Shown here: positions 11,026 through 23,261 of the stretch, one piece after another
Numbering within the stretch: position 1 is the first letter of the stretch
Layout of the letters: each line of letters begins with the position of its first letter
Assembly: GCA_023853785.1 (NCBI GenBank)
Contig: JAJIRX010000687.1
Coordinates: 1-51,944, forward strand
Origin: Psilocybe azurescens
Lineage: Eukaryota; Basidiomycota; Agaricomycetes; Agaricales; Agrocybaceae
Direction of reading: 5' to 3'
DNA: 51,944 nt
Notes under the pieces: generated by a model
Databases searched by the model: none
The model's input: the letters and a program-made list of their open reading frames with translations, nothing else
Told to the model about the DNA's origin: nothing
Made by a program: the position numbers and the translations under genes

Positions 11026-13241
11026 TCAAATTTCAGTATATACCGACAGCGTATCCCAACTACGTCTCCTGTGAAGAGTCGCGTTCTCCACCGTGTCCTG
11101 TGAAATCGCCAATCTCGTATAATATATGCCATACTCAGTCGACATTGTGCGCGAGGACGGGTAAGAGTACACGGAGCCCTCCGACAGGTCCAGAGCAGCA
11201 ACTGACCGATGAGATGGATCAATAGGCTCGAAGATCGAAGAAGCAGAAGAAATGACCGAGGTTTGTCGTGATTGCATCATGGCCTGGAGTAGTCTCCTGT
11301 GAAGAGTCGCGTTCTCCGCCGTGTCTTGTGAAATCGCCAATCTCGTATAATATATGCCATGCTTAGTCGACATTGTGCGCGAGGATGGGTAAGAGTACAC
11401 GGGGTCCTCCGACAGGTCTAGAGCAGCAACTGACCGATGGGATGGATCAATAGGCTCGAAGATCGAAGAAGCAGAAGAAATAATCGAGGTTCGTCGTGAT
11501 TGCATCATGGCCTGGAGTAGTTCTTCTTTAAAGGCGCCATCATATCTACGATGCGCGTATTCTGTATCTTAGGAGGCACTTGTGCGTCGGTGAACCATGT
11601 CAACGTCTTGTAGTACATCGATTAAAAAAGGTAACCATATACTTTAGCGAATTCGATTTTGTTTAAACTGTTATAACTTACCTGATATATAGAACCTACA
11701 TTCTGGGGTTGAATTCCTCTCGACAAAGCACCCAGGATCCACCCCATCTTGATATCCTCCCCCTCCGCTGAATTCGAGAGTTTCCGAGTTTCAAATGCTG
11801 AGTCGGTTATAAGCTCCCTCCATTCATCGCAGTAGAAACATGGGCGAGATTGCTGGCAAATGATATTATCAATCAGTATCCGTGCGGATATGACCAGGAG
11901 TCTTATAGGTTTATCCCAGAACGCAGGAGTGTTACCCAGCTGCAGAAGTGCCTTTTCGGCGGCGAATAGTAACGAAAGGGCGTTACGTGGGGTAATCATT
12001 TCACTCAATGATTCTAGCACGGAGGAGAGAACGTGGTCCGGAAGCAATCCCAGCTCTTGGGTACACCACCCTGGACCAAACATACCAACCAAGGCTCTTC
12101 GAGTGCCCTGTTCCAATATCGGATCCAGAATATCTGGCTCCAAAGAGAATGACAATATACGTGGGGCGCGACGGACACATTGGCGGCACGAGCAACCTCC
12201 TAGAAGCAACATGTTTTTCCACCTCCCACCAGTAAATTGATAGTACTCAGGCGGGGTGAGAGATGCGGAGAACGATCCGTGAAGCATATCGGAGATGATA
12301 TGTGCGACTATTAGGTTTTTCAATGAAGGAATCTGGAGAAAACTGCCGCTCGATAAAGTGCGATTGTTGTCGAATAGTCACTGGTGAACTGCGTAAGTGG
12401 AAATTGCAGTACACTCGTGTATAGAAAGCGAAGTGTAAAATCCACAGTGACAGGATTGAATGGCGGGGACGGCAGTGGAACAATGAACAAATCATCGGGC
12501 CTTTGATAAACGATATCGGGGGTGTCTGGTCCTAGAAGAATTTTGCGGAAATACGGTGATCGTGCCGCAAGGATAGACTTGTGGCAAGAAAAGACGCCTA
12601 CTATCCTCTCTTCGTCCTCTACGTCGCGATTGTTGGATGATGGCACGACTATCTGCATATCCGAGAAAAGTCGTTTTTGCAATAGGAAGTAGAGATCCTT
12701 ACGGATCTTAGTGGTGCTCATTTGATGTAGAAAGACTCGTTTTCCGGTGTAATGATCAGTTATCCCCTTCCCGTAAATTTGGCTTAGGCTAGAATACAGG
12801 GAGGTGGACCACATTCCCATGATGTCGTGCTTTTCCTCATCCGAAAGAATGAGTTGAAAAGAATGAGCGCTTTTCGATGGAAAGGAGTTGAGATATTCGA
12901 GTAGGCCGCTGCCAGCATTGATCGGCTCATATGAAAAATATCTTTCATAAGAGCCAGCGGTTGCTTCAGCATTAGTAAAATCTAGCACGAGTGACTATTA
13001 TAATGAGATAGCCTGTACATATCAATAAAGGTAAACACTTTACCGAGTTGAGACGTCCTTTCCAAATCTTCTCGTCTTTCTCAAACGTCTCGTCTCTACT
13101 CCTCTCGCGTGCGGCCGTCTCCCAAACAAAAGATGGCAGAGCTTCTTCGAGTTCTGCTCTCCATGTAAGCATTGTGTTATGAGAAGTTAACTGCAGCATC
13201 TCATCCGACAAGTTTGCTGCATCGGGAAATGTGATGTCCAT
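11026..13241 (-). CDS. BTB/POZ-domain protein (copy B), with a duplicated C-terminal module
   Basis: From the ATG at 13241: exon 1 ('MDITFPDAANLSDEMLQL...IWKGRLNS'), a short intron, then the BTB exon 12320-12988 with 'LFSDMQIVVPSS', 'FSCHKSILAARSPYFRKIL' and 'VDFTLRFLYTSVLQF'. A C-terminal region follows with 'GGCSCRQCVRRAPRI', 'FGPGWCTQELGLLPD', 'ITPRNALSLLFAAEKAL' and 'CFYCDEW', colinear with copy A. The last exon (11026-11508) encodes a 76-residue module twice in tandem, containing 'SSASSIFEPIDPSHRSVAAL' and 'YGIYYTRLAISQDT'. Two frame breaks are seen, at 12339-12342 and 11569-11570. One extra base in each run gives a continuous protein that aligns with copy A. The shared order shows the two genes are duplicates now separated by the IDO relic. 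Confidence 0.75.
11064..11519 (-). repeat. Tandem 228-bp in-frame duplication inside BTB copy B
   Basis: Units are 11064-11291 and 11292-11519, with about a dozen differences. 228 is a multiple of three, so the protein gains a second 76-residue tail module. Copy A of the gene carries a single diverged module. Confidence 0.9.
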
Positions 13242-14105
13242 TGTACGGGCTAGGCGATGATTAAGGGCCGTCTGATAGATAATTGTAGTTACTTTCAATC
13301 ACTGTTCGGACAATGATTGGCATAGAGTGTGAAAACGCACTTTAGTTGCTGGAGTCCAGTACTCGAGAGACTCCAGTTATATATATGGCGCTCTGCAATG
13401 GAGTACCTCAGCTATATGGTTGACAGGATAGACATTGTACACTACACACCAATGCCACCAAACTTCAAAGTACCCACGCACGGATACAGGACCGTGTCCC
13501 GACGGGTCACACAGCCAGGCTGTCATGTACCGAAAGGCACGCAATTGAAGTGTTCATATTATGATTACCCACCCGCCATTCCATAGAGAGTTGCTCTAGT
13601 ACTCGTCAGGCTGTGCTCGATTCCTTGATAGTTGTACAGAGAATGCTGCACCGACTCCGTCAGAGGGAAACACTGCCTCATGATATGTGGATACTGAAAT
13701 AGTTGTGTGATTAAAGTTTGGAGAAAGAACACAGAGGTCGGAGAATGTCGGATTTGAGTCGATCCTAAGCAAAATTCACATCACGTGGAATACAACATAA
13801 CGCGACTCTTGACGCGATTTCGAGATCAGGGCGCTACATTGGCGATACATAATACTATTCGAACTAATAAGGAATTTAAAGGTAGCTTCCGTCCCATTTA
13901 CTCAGAGATATTAATGGTGCCACATCGTACTTCTGTATCATAGACGGTGCAACAAGATATGACAATATCATTGCGTTAGTATGCGCAGTGCTTCTCCGCA
14001 ATAAATAAATAAATAAATAATCATAAAGACATCAAGTGCGTTAACTACAATGCTATTTGTTTATGTATAGTACTCTGTAGAGATCGTCTTGCAATCCCTC
14101 GGTCC
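13242..14105. other. Intergenic; (ATAA)n microsatellite at 14001-14020
   Basis: This is the upstream region of BTB copy B and the 3' flank of the membrane-protein gene. Apart from the five-unit ATAA repeat I see no gene or element. Confidence 0.5.
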
Positions 14106-15511
14106 TCAGACAACGCTCTTGGTCTTGTATTGGGCACTCGCGTACGAGGACTTTGGATCGTATTGATTACCGTCAGCGTAGTCCACTGAGTCGTTGATAG
14201 TTTCCATTCTGAGCGACACGGAGGTTCCCTTGCTCGCAGCGAATGCCGAAGTTGTTTGGCCAGGACCAGATGCCGCTTGGAATTTACTGGCGACCGTAGT
14301 TGAGCGCTGGGTATCTGATGTGCTACTTCCAGGGACAAGATCCAAATGGACAACCAAAACAATTAATGTCGGAAGTATACCCTTTTACAGAGACAGAATT
14401 TTTAGCTTGCCGTATACAATGAGAGAGTCCTTGTGGCAGAATACTCACGGCCAATGGAATTTGAAGGTCCAAGACAGTATGAATACCGTTGCTGTGTATA
14501 TCATCGAGGATCAAATCGATGATCTAATCAATATATCAGATAATGGATGAAGACAAGAGCGAGATATAAATTTTCAGGTCTCACCTGAGACAGAGCATAA
14601 ATGGCACCAGACTCGATAATAAGCAACAGAATGCCTTTATATTTGCTCTGGGATTTCGTTGATGGGGCGCGTCCAAGAAGTTTATTCATTTTCCATTGCA
14701 TGTACCTGTCGTATTATTGGTTAGAGCCGTTTCTCTTATTTTCAAACTAAAAGAGATGGCACCATATCCGTCCGGCAATTAGCATCGTGGATAGAAGAAC
14801 ATTTGTGACGAGGAGGGCGGTTGCCACATCTCCAATTCTTGGTCTATGAGCGAATGTCACGAGCTTGGCGGCTTCAGCAAAGCGTACGCCTGATATATTT
14901 TAGGAAGGACGTCAGAAGACTCCTCATACGCATATACGAATGAAAATAACCCACCAGCTGAAGCAAGCATCAATAGGAATGGCAGGGCGGCAGCTAAATA
15001 ACTTCGGCCCCAGACCACCCACACACGCCATATGATGATCATGTCGCCGATCAAGAACTACCCGGTAAACAATTAATCGGAAATTAGAACGAATCACATT
15101 GAACTTGTTTGAATAAGCGGTACCTGAACAGTGGCAATAGACGCTTGTGCTTGTGCATTCGCAATGGGCGTAACAGTATGGGTGACCTGTTGGATGACGA
15201 GTCCCAGGTGCACACACGCCAGCGCCCACATAATTATTCCAGCTATAAACATGATCCTATGAATCATGGGCATTGGCTTAGGCCGCCTAAAACGCCATGA
15301 TTTGAGCATAATTCAAAGTTAAAAGGGTTTTGTCCCTCTCCGTACATTAGGAGCCAGAGGATGACAACAACCAATACGCAGTACATCCCTGAATATTTGG
15401 GAATAACGTAAATACCTGTACTGAGACCGGTTGAATGATGGACGCACCCTGCAATACAGACTCGCACATAACCTCTACATAGTGGAGCTGAGCGGTGTTG
15501 GGTGTGCCCAT
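14106..15511 (-). CDS. Multi-pass integral membrane protein (fungal seven-TM-like, unknown function)
   Basis: At least seven exons on the minus strand join cleanly. Predicted membrane segments are 'MYCVLVVVILWLLM', 'HRIMFIAGIIMWALACVHL', 'FLIGDMIIIWRVWVVW', 'YLAAALPFLLMLASAG', 'IGDVATALLVTNVLLSTMLI', 'GILLLIIESGAIYALSQ' and 'LPTLIVLVVHLDL'. The tail is hydrophilic and rich in Ser, Thr and Gln, ending '...YASAQYKTKSVV'. This layout, with the 'IGDMIIIWRVWVVWGR' loop, is typical of a large expanded family of membrane proteins in mushrooms with no assigned function. The start at 15511 ('MGTPNTAQLHY') is the best available, but the join from exon 1 to the first helix is not certain. Confidence 0.7.
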
Positions 15512-16410
15512 GACTGTAGAGCTATAGTACCAGTGGATATCTGGTATTGGGGATCAAAGTAGGGTTGTTAAGTCAACGAGGAGCCGGCTTCTCCGTTATG
15601 TACTAGTCCTCACCAGTATAATTATGGTTCCCATACCGCTACAGAGGATTGCAAGGAGCTCGGGACTTGACAGGGGCTTTCAAGCATGATGCATGGCATT
15701 AGATCCGCGTCAGTCATCTAATCGCAGCTTGCGTGCTCGCTGCCAAAGAAATAAGATTGAATGATCATCAAAATTGTCTGTTTTCCAGCAAAATCTATTT
15801 ATAAATATGGCAAATAAGAGAAATTGCTGCCTGAAAGAGGGTTAGAAAGACATGTCAATGGCAATGAATTTATTCGGTGTGCACATAGAACCTATATATG
15901 GAAGGCGGGTGTACAGCGCCCATTGTCGACGTGCCTGTCCTGGGCGACGTCGTTGCTATTTTTCGATGTCCCATAGTGGATCATCATCCGAGCCCATAGA
16001 TACTTCTCTGGGATATGGTACACTAGTTTACATATGTAGATGTCTATCGATGAAAAGTAAGCTCAGTTATACCCGAGGATTCTGAGTCGCTCACACTTTA
16101 ACTCCCAAGTTCAGGGTGTTCCTTCGTTTTCTCACCTTCAGCGTATTCTTCTCCACCCGTGGAACTATACGTTTAAAGCAAAAACGATCTTAAGTCCGCC
16201 ATGATGCATGTGCATGATGCTTGATTCTGTATTCAGAATAACCCATCCACTACAGATGACACTAAAAATAGCTTTAATAAAATTATCTCACGATGACTAA
16301 GATTTCACCTGAATATCCCAGGCTGTTGATGATCAGACAATAGTACGGCTACCGTGGGTTTGAGCCTGCTTTCAACATTCAAGCTTACTTCTGCCACCCA
16401 CCTGATATCC
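15512..16410. other. Intergenic between divergent genes
   Basis: This holds the upstream regions of the membrane protein (left) and the MFS transporter (right). I see no additional gene, repeat or convincing TATA box. Confidence 0.4.
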
Positions 16411-18547
16411 ATGAGTACAGAAGAAACTCCACTCCTCGCAGATGGAGTGGAGACGCACAACGACGTATACAGACGCTTCTCTCCTCGTAGAAAAAAGGCC
16501 ATCATTGGTATGGTCTCGGGCTGTGGTCTAATTCCATGTAAGTACAACATCCTACCTCAAGAGGCAAATTGTAAAAATGTCCAGATTGATTACATCTCTC
16601 ATAGTTTTTGTCACAGGAACTTTCACCCCGTCCATCTCTCAAATTGCAAGAGACCTTGATACCACAGGATCCGTCGTAAAGTAAACTCCTCTCAGCACTC
16701 ATGCCAGCCCGTCAGTTGATGAAAGCGTGTTGATGGGTAGCTATGCAATAAGCGTATCATGGATCGCAGCATCGCTCGGGGTTTAATCGGAGGCTCCTAT
16801 TCGACATTTTGTAAGGATGAACACAGCCCTCATTATCTTATCATTGGACGGCCTGGGTCGCTGAACTTCCTCCAGATGGAAGAAGAGTCATCTACACATT
16901 TTCTCTACCAATCGTGGCCTTGGGATCTATAGGGGTCGCGACGTCACGGGATGTGCCTTCTCTTTTATTCTGGCGTTTCTTTCAATCTCTCGGTGCTTCA
17001 CCGAGTCAAGTGCTGGGAGCAGGTGTAATCGGGGATGTCTATAAGCTAGAAGAGCGCGGCAGAGCCATGGCTATTTTTTGCGGTCTGTATAAATCAACCG
17101 TGCTCTCATATTGCAATGTTGACGGAGGATAATTAGACATGTCTTATCGGGCCGTCCTTGGCGCCAATTGCAGGAGGTGCGTGTAACTCCGTGAAGCCCA
17201 TAAATACTCCTCTGATAAGCTTTAAATAAAATAGGTTGGGTCACCTTTTATTACTCGTGGAGAACTATGCAGGCCTCACTGGGAGCCGTTGCATTCATAT
17301 CGTTCGTCTTCATGTTTACTTTCTTCCCGGAAACAAGTCAGCCAGGTACTCGGGGTATCGACAAGCTACGAACTCAAAACGGCCCTGATTCTCAAAACAA
17401 AAGATCGGGTTCGTGTTCATTAATCCGTTTCGACTTATGCTCCTACTTCGCAGTCCAAACCTGCTGGCAATCGTGAGTCTTTTGTATAATTAAATGATCG
17501 TCGTTATCCTCATTTTACATACGTAGTCTGTTATACTGTCTGCTTCACTGATGACAGTGTTTGGTATGTTGTTCTGTTTTGTAAAGATTCGAGCAATGGG
17601 GTAACACATTAGAATGAAGCAACATTGGTTCCCCTGGTGTACACAATGGCAAGTCCCTACCGGGCACACAATACGGTTCACCTTTTCATTGATACATTTT
17701 TATAGGGTGAACGGTACAACATAACAAACGAAGCGTTAATTGGACTGTGTTTCTTACCTGCCGGCTTAGGGAATATAGGCGAGACTTGGTTAACTTTCTA
17801 ATCACTAACAGTCTGATACTGAACCTCTCTAACACTGGCATGTAGCGGGAGCAATCGTAGTAGGTCGTATTTCAGACTACACAGTTATCAAATGGCGCAA
17901 GAAGCGCGGAGGCATATGGTATCCCGAGGACCGGCTGAGGGCAGCTATTGTTCCGATGGCCATTCTCGTGCCAATTTCCCTTATCGCATACGGTGTCGTC
18001 AATCACTTCGTCGATGGACAACTGGGCCTGACGATATGTCTTGCGTGTCTGTTCCTAAACGGTCTCGGTGTCTGTCTTTCACTGTAATCTGTCGCTATCT
18101 CGCACTCTTACTGACCCATTGTACGAATTTACCAGGTAGAGATGGCCTTTGGACCATGTGCTGCGTACCTCATAGACGTCATGCACTCTAGGAGTGCGGA
18201 GGCACTGGCCGCAAACAGGTGCTCTGTCTACTCCCACATCACAGAGCATTCTGACTGATCTACAACCCTCATATTCACAAGCGGTCTCCGATCTATTTTA
18301 GTCGCCACAGGTATCGCATTTGTTCTCCCCATGATCAACCACTTCGGGATAGCCATTACGAATACCATATTTGCTCTGAATACATGGATCGCGTTTGGGT
18401 AAGGGTCTATCTTTGCTTTCTTTTGCGTTACAGAATTCTATTTAATGCTATCACCTATCCCCTAGACTTCTCTGTTGTATCATAAAATATGGCGATCAAA
18501 TGAGGGCCTGGATTGACGTTGGGTTTTCAACTACTGATAACAATTAA
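16411..18547 (+). CDS. MFS transporter, DHA1 drug/polyamine-antiporter type
   Basis: The gene starts 'MSTEETPLLADGVE', a common N-terminus of basidiomycete DHA1 carriers, and has at least ten exons. Recognised segments: 'FVTGTFTPSISQIARDLDTT', 'IGGSYSTF-YGRRVIYTFSLP' (the MFS G-R-R loop between helices 2 and 3), 'LLFWRFFQSLGASPSQVLGA', 'GDVYKLEERGRAMAIF', 'WVTFYYSWR', 'FFPETSQPGTRGI', 'ITNEALIGLCFLPAGLGN', 'AGAIVVGRISD', 'MAFGPCAAYLIDVMHSRSAE' and 'SGLRSILVATGIAFVLPMI'. It is likely a proton-driven exporter in the plasma membrane; the substrate is unknown. Two frame breaks (16782-16784, T run; 17407-17409, G run) vanish with one extra base each. One intron near 17643 appears to use a GC donor. 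Confidence 0.78.
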
Positions 18548-19679
18548 ACACATTCAGAGCTAACTGTTCCCACCTTCCCGTGTGCAATACACAGCTCTCT
18601 TTGATACCCATAAAGCTGAGAAAATTCAACTAAATCTGGTAGCGGCTCATGTTGTGCCTGAGAGCTTCATCGGACCCGCTCGTGCTTACGTCGATCAGTC
18701 GATCAGTTGTCTAATACTCTAACCACTCTAGTCGTGATGCACATGATCATTCGAAAGTGGGCCGACGTTCTATGTAAAGCTCATGCGTGTCTCCTTCTAG
18801 AATTATATTGACTGTCAGTTCCACGGCACACATGAGAGGGACCATATCTCTGACAGCTCCGCAGCAATCCGTTGGCCAATTGCCGTGACAAGTGGACACT
18901 GGACACGTTGAGAGGGCCAATGAACGTCTGCGTATCATGAGGATATCAATAGCTATCGTTTTCATGCTTAAATCAACCGATACCGCTGTAGCTGGTCCAC
19001 CGTACAAGTCATTGAATAGCAGTGAGGAATCGAGGATGCTTATATTGTGAACCAAAAGGCACGATAATGGCCTTAGATCGTGATCATCGGATAAAAAGAT
19101 GTATATCACAAACCTCTTGGCTTCTATCGAAGATAGCAGGTCATCGACGTTTGATTTTGGTTTTGAGGATGGATCATGGTCAATATATGGAAGGGTATCA
19201 GAGATACCATAATCGCCTATCACGATCAGAAACAGGGAGTAGAAGTAGCTCATACCCGTCAAGCTTAAGCGTTTGAACCGGAAAAGAGGTCGTATTATTT
19301 ACATACCACTACTCACAATGGTTCTTTAATCAGATCCAAGTTTGAGGCAAAACTCGATAGGAACTGGATTCACGTACCTTTGCGACACGGGGTAACTCGT
19401 CTTTAGACAGACGGAGAGCTGGGATGTGCCAACTTGAGAAGACCTTCTGATACCCCTTTCGCAATATCAGACTAAGCCGCCCTCGTGCATTGCAATCAAG
19501 AAAGTTATACTATTCAGCTGCATCTGTGGTATCTTCTTACTAGGAGTATCCGAGGAGGGGCTCTTGCTATTTCTGCTCGTGAAAACTATGGCTTTATCCT
19601 CTGAGAGCGTGATAAAGGTGTTCATATCGTCTGGAGCTTTTGGAGTTTTGTATTCCCTTGTCCCATTCCGACACCAGCG
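18548..19679. other. Mostly unassigned; one 171-codon open frame on minus (18747-19262)
   Basis: The minus-strand frame 18747-19262 is long for chance here but matches no family I know. It has no signal peptide. Its Leu/Ile-rich middle would suit an F-box-like tail. The rest is the upstream region of the first HsbA gene. Confidence 0.25.
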
Positions 19680-20340
19680 ATGAAGTTCACCTGCATTTTT
19701 ATTGCCTCTTGTATTGCCACTGTTGCCTCAGCGGCGGCCATTGGGCAATCCACGGAATCAACAATGAATCTAATCATGTGTGGCTTGACTAGGATCAAGC
19801 ACCACTTTACCAAGCTTGCTGCTGCCATAGATCATTTCCCTCACACCGGAGTTTCTGGTGCAAACGTACGAGTCGGTGTACCCAAGCGGACATATCACAA
19901 ACCTGATTATTTTACACATCAGGACATTCATGAGCACGAAGCAACTATACACCTCCTTTTTGGTGACTTGAATAACAACCTGGCGGTTCTTCCAAGGCCC
20001 GTCTCCCAGGAGAATGCGAATAGAATAGTAAAACTCTATGAAAGCTTCTCGCCGACTATAGTCCATTCTTTCGATGGGATCGCCGCCAAGGCCCCTGCAT
20101 TCATGGCCATTTCCGCTGCCGTAAAAATGAGCCAGGATTTGACCAACTCTGCCAACCAATGTGAGCCAGTCGCTGGGCAGATAATGTCGCTCACACCAGT
20201 CAGTATTCGCCTCATTTTCGGCACAGTATAACCAGAGCTGATTCTACATGACATACAAGTCGTCTATGACAGAGACGGTCTCAACCATGTTTAATGCGAT
20301 TGATGTTGCCAGAGAGATGGCGTCTGCAGCATTGCAATAA
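19680..20340 (+). CDS. HsbA-family hydrophobic surface-binding protein, copy 1
   Basis: The signal peptide is 'MKFTCIFIASCIATVASAAA', followed by the helical HsbA layout: 'STMNLIMCGLTRIKHHFTKL', 'DIHEHEATIHLLFGDLNNNL', 'VLPRPVSQENANRIV', 'LYESFSPTIVHSFDGI' and 'SSMTETVSTMFNAIDVAREM'. Exons are 19680-19865, 19923-20198 and 20260-20340. The first intron is 57 bases with no stop in frame, so its retention would still give a protein. The second intron of the paralogues is absent here. Known members are secreted, bind hydrophobic surfaces and recruit polyesterases. This copy is the most diverged of the three. Confidence 0.82.
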
Positions 20341-21030
20341 AGAAACCACGAGAGCACAAAGAGCAAAGAGCACAGCAAGATGAATTTGCGGCCGGAGGAA
20401 ACGAACGGGAGATAGTGGCACATATCTACAATTGGCACTGTTGTGAGCAATCGAAATCGGTTAAAGGATCGCTCTGAAGGGACCATGGCCCACACCCCTA
20501 GAGTGCACACCGCGCATTCCATACAATTCCCAAGCCTGAGTAAAAATGTGATTGAGTATCAAGAACCGCTCGTAAGGATTCACCTAACAACGAAAGAGCG
20601 ATTGCCAACTGAGAATTTCCATAATGAGGCAAAGCAAGGAGGAGTCAATCCGATGGGGCAGAAGATGTGGCATGCCCATATGACACTTCTATTTGCGCAT
20701 GGTCTGCGTACGCCATCGCTTCATTCGCAGAACGCCGACAGGTGACCGAGACGGAGATAATAGCATATCCAGATATGAGTTAGAAGAAAACCACGGCACC
20801 CAAATCCTTCAAGGGTTTTAAGCTTTATGCCTGACGACCAGATAGTATCCAACACTCGAAACCAGCTAACAGTGCGCCGACCTTAGATGGTACTGTCTGT
20901 TGCGTTCACAGGGAAGAAGATATAAACCGGTAGAAAAGTAGCTAGTAGTTGTGGGGATAGGGAGGTTGTGGAAATGGAGGATGATGAAGGAAAGGAGTAG
21001 ATTACGTCGGCTCGGAACGGAGAGTCTCAG
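20341..21030. other. Intergenic, no gene seen
   Basis: This is the 3' flank of HsbA copy 1 up to the inverted-repeat element. Opposed open frames of about 90-100 codons show no recognisable features. Confidence 0.4.
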
Positions 21031-21757
21031 CTAAGATAGGGAGCGTCAGGAACCAGCACCCTTAGGTAAGCAAGAAATGACTCTCGACGGCGACCTCAAC
21101 TGCTTCCACAACAACAATCTTAATGCATTTTTGGCATTGTAGAATAATGTAGTATAGATTAAAGAACAACTTTATGGAAAGAACTTTTATCAAAATGAGA
21201 TACATGTCCCAAAATTTCCACCTGAAAATTTTTAACCAAAACACTCCAAAAGCTTTAAAACATGCAGAGAAATAGCAGACGGAAAAAATTCAAAATGCAA
21301 CCCAGATATTTTGCCGCTTATATAATACATACACGTGACCTATAGCTTAAGGTAGTCATGACAAAAAGCCAAAAAGCCATAAAACGGCCATAAAGCAACC
21401 CTGAAACACTTTTGACCATGTCAAATCCACTTCTACACATGCAGATTAACTATCTAATGGTATACAGGCACACTTACATTTGTTTGTAGATCTTCTAATA
21501 ACATAACCAAATAAACACCAATTATTAGAGAGTTGGATGAGTAGATATCACACCTTTCTCCAAAGTACCTCTGCACATTTGAAGAAGAAATTGCATGGAG
21601 GGTCTGATAAAGAGGTGGTATAACAATATTAATGCACATTTATCCAAAATTATGAAGACAAAAACTTTTGAATTTTTCAAAAGCGGGATTTTGCCAGGCT
21701 TGGCGCTTACTAAGCTGATTACATAAAGGTGCTGGTTCCTAACGCTCCCTATCTTAG
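21031..21757. mobile_element. 727-bp non-autonomous element with about 34-bp terminal inverted repeats
   Basis: The left end 'CTAAGATAGGGAGCGTCAGG' and the reverse complement of the right end match over about 34 bases with two or three differences. TA abuts AGATAGGGAGCG at both ends, as in Tc1/mariner-type insertions that duplicate TA. The interior is AT-rich and has no transposase. It lies between HsbA copies 1 and 2. Confidence 0.75.
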
Positions 21758-22542
21758 TCATCGGAATGAAGAGTTTGAACCAAATGTGACCGAGTCATGT
21801 GATATTTGCGAAACGCGCTGGGTGGGTGTAACACGCCTCGGTAAGTGTGATAGGGGAAAGGACTCATATACTAAGGAGTATGGTTCTCTATGCATTCCTT
21901 TCCCATCTCTAGAGAACGGTATATACATTAGATTGACTCCTGTGTACTCCATGTTAATTCTATCTGCCGTCTATCAAGGATGCTGAGCGGTGATCCTTGA
22001 GTCTTGTCAAAGCTGACAAGATACACGGGACTCCTGTATTAAAAATACCAACCATATCGAGCCTGCCAGAGTTATGCTATGTGGTACGCATAGAGAAGTA
22101 CAGAAATTGACATTTTGTCTCTGGAAAAGCTAACTTATCTCGAAGTGTTATGTCAGCCCCTAATATAAGACGAAGAAAAGCTACATCACTAGCTATTATG
22201 GGAGATGCATATGTACTAAATACTTGGCAGCAAGCGATGGACAAATGAGTCCATTAATAGATGTTAAGACAGATGTTATGATGAACGCAGTCCATGAGGA
22301 GCCTGATTTCGCGTGAAGCATGGATCATACCTAGTATACTTTCAATGATTTCTTTGCTGTAATTCTCATGTCATTCAGTTGGTACCCGATGCCTCATACT
22401 TGGAGGCAAATGGAACACATGGGAGATGTGATTTTTGGAGGGGTAGAGAAGTATATAAGATGAGCGGGGGCTCTTAAACTCATTAGAATTTAGAATTCTC
22501 TTTCATCGCTCTAAAGCCTGCTGCTCATTTCGAACTCCAATA
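21758..22542. other. Upstream region of HsbA copy 2
   Basis: I see no gene. The last 170 bases share blocks with the region upstream of HsbA copy 3, including TCTCATGTCA and ATGGAACACATGGG, which suggests a duplicated promoter. Confidence 0.5.
22452..22459 (+). promoter_or_regulatory. TATA-like box for HsbA copy 2
   Basis: TATATAAG lies 84 bases before the ATG at 22543, a plausible distance for a fungal TATA box. It sits within the block conserved with copy 3, where the equivalent is a weaker TTAAAGA. Confidence 0.45.
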
Positions 22543-23261
22543 ATGAAATTCTCTCTCGCTATTGTTGCGTCTTGCATTGCTGTGGCTTCAGCGGCTTCTG
22601 TTGCTACAACCACTGCATCGACGATGAAGATCATTATGGATGACTTGTCGAAAATTGGGAACCATTTCACCAAAGTTGCATCTGATGTTAACAAGTTCCC
22701 TCAAACAGGAGCTAAAGGAGCAAGTGTACGTCCATATAGTATATCTACATACCACTAGAAAGCATATCGCTAATAATCGGTCTTTTCAGGACATTCACGC
22801 GGATGAAGTCGCAATTCATACGCTTTTATAGACGTAAATAACAACCTAGGAGTCAGTAGAGAAAACTTCTCACTTTGTGTATCCTGATCTTACCCACTAT
22901 TCAGCTCCTTTCGAAGCCCGTATCCGTGGCGAATGTCAAGAAAGTCGTTGCTACTTATAACAGCTTCACTCCCAACATTCTTGATTATTTGAACGGCATC
23001 ACGACCAAAGCATCGGGCTTCAAAGCCCTAGGGTCCGTTGAAACTAACACCATGTCCACTGATTTGTTGTCGTCCGCTGCCGTATGCAGGGCTTTTGCTA
23101 CAACAGTCTTGTCAATCACTCCGGTTAGTATTCGGGAGCCGTTATCATATAGAAGTTTACTGATGGGATATGCGAATTAGCCTACCATGACAGACGCTGT
23201 AAATACCATGTTCGACGAGGTTGATACGGCCAGGGAGAACGCTTCAGCTGCACTTGCTTAG
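22543..23261 (+). CDS. HsbA-family hydrophobic surface-binding protein, copy 2
   Basis: Exons are 22543-22725, 22790-22851, 22905-23123 and 23181-23261. The signal peptide is 'MKFSLAIVASCIAVASA'. The mature part has 'STMKIIMDDLSKIGNHFTKV', 'DIHADEVAIHTL', 'SKPVSVANVKKVVATYNSFT' and the last exon 'PTMTDAVNTMFDEVDTAREN'. Four helical blocks and four exons match copy 3 throughout. Exon 2 reads into a TAG unless one T is added to the T4 run at 22824-22827, after which it aligns fully with copy 3. The product is secreted and likely coats hydrophobic surfaces. It is a recent duplicate of copy 3 (about 2.0 kb apart). Confidence 0.85.
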
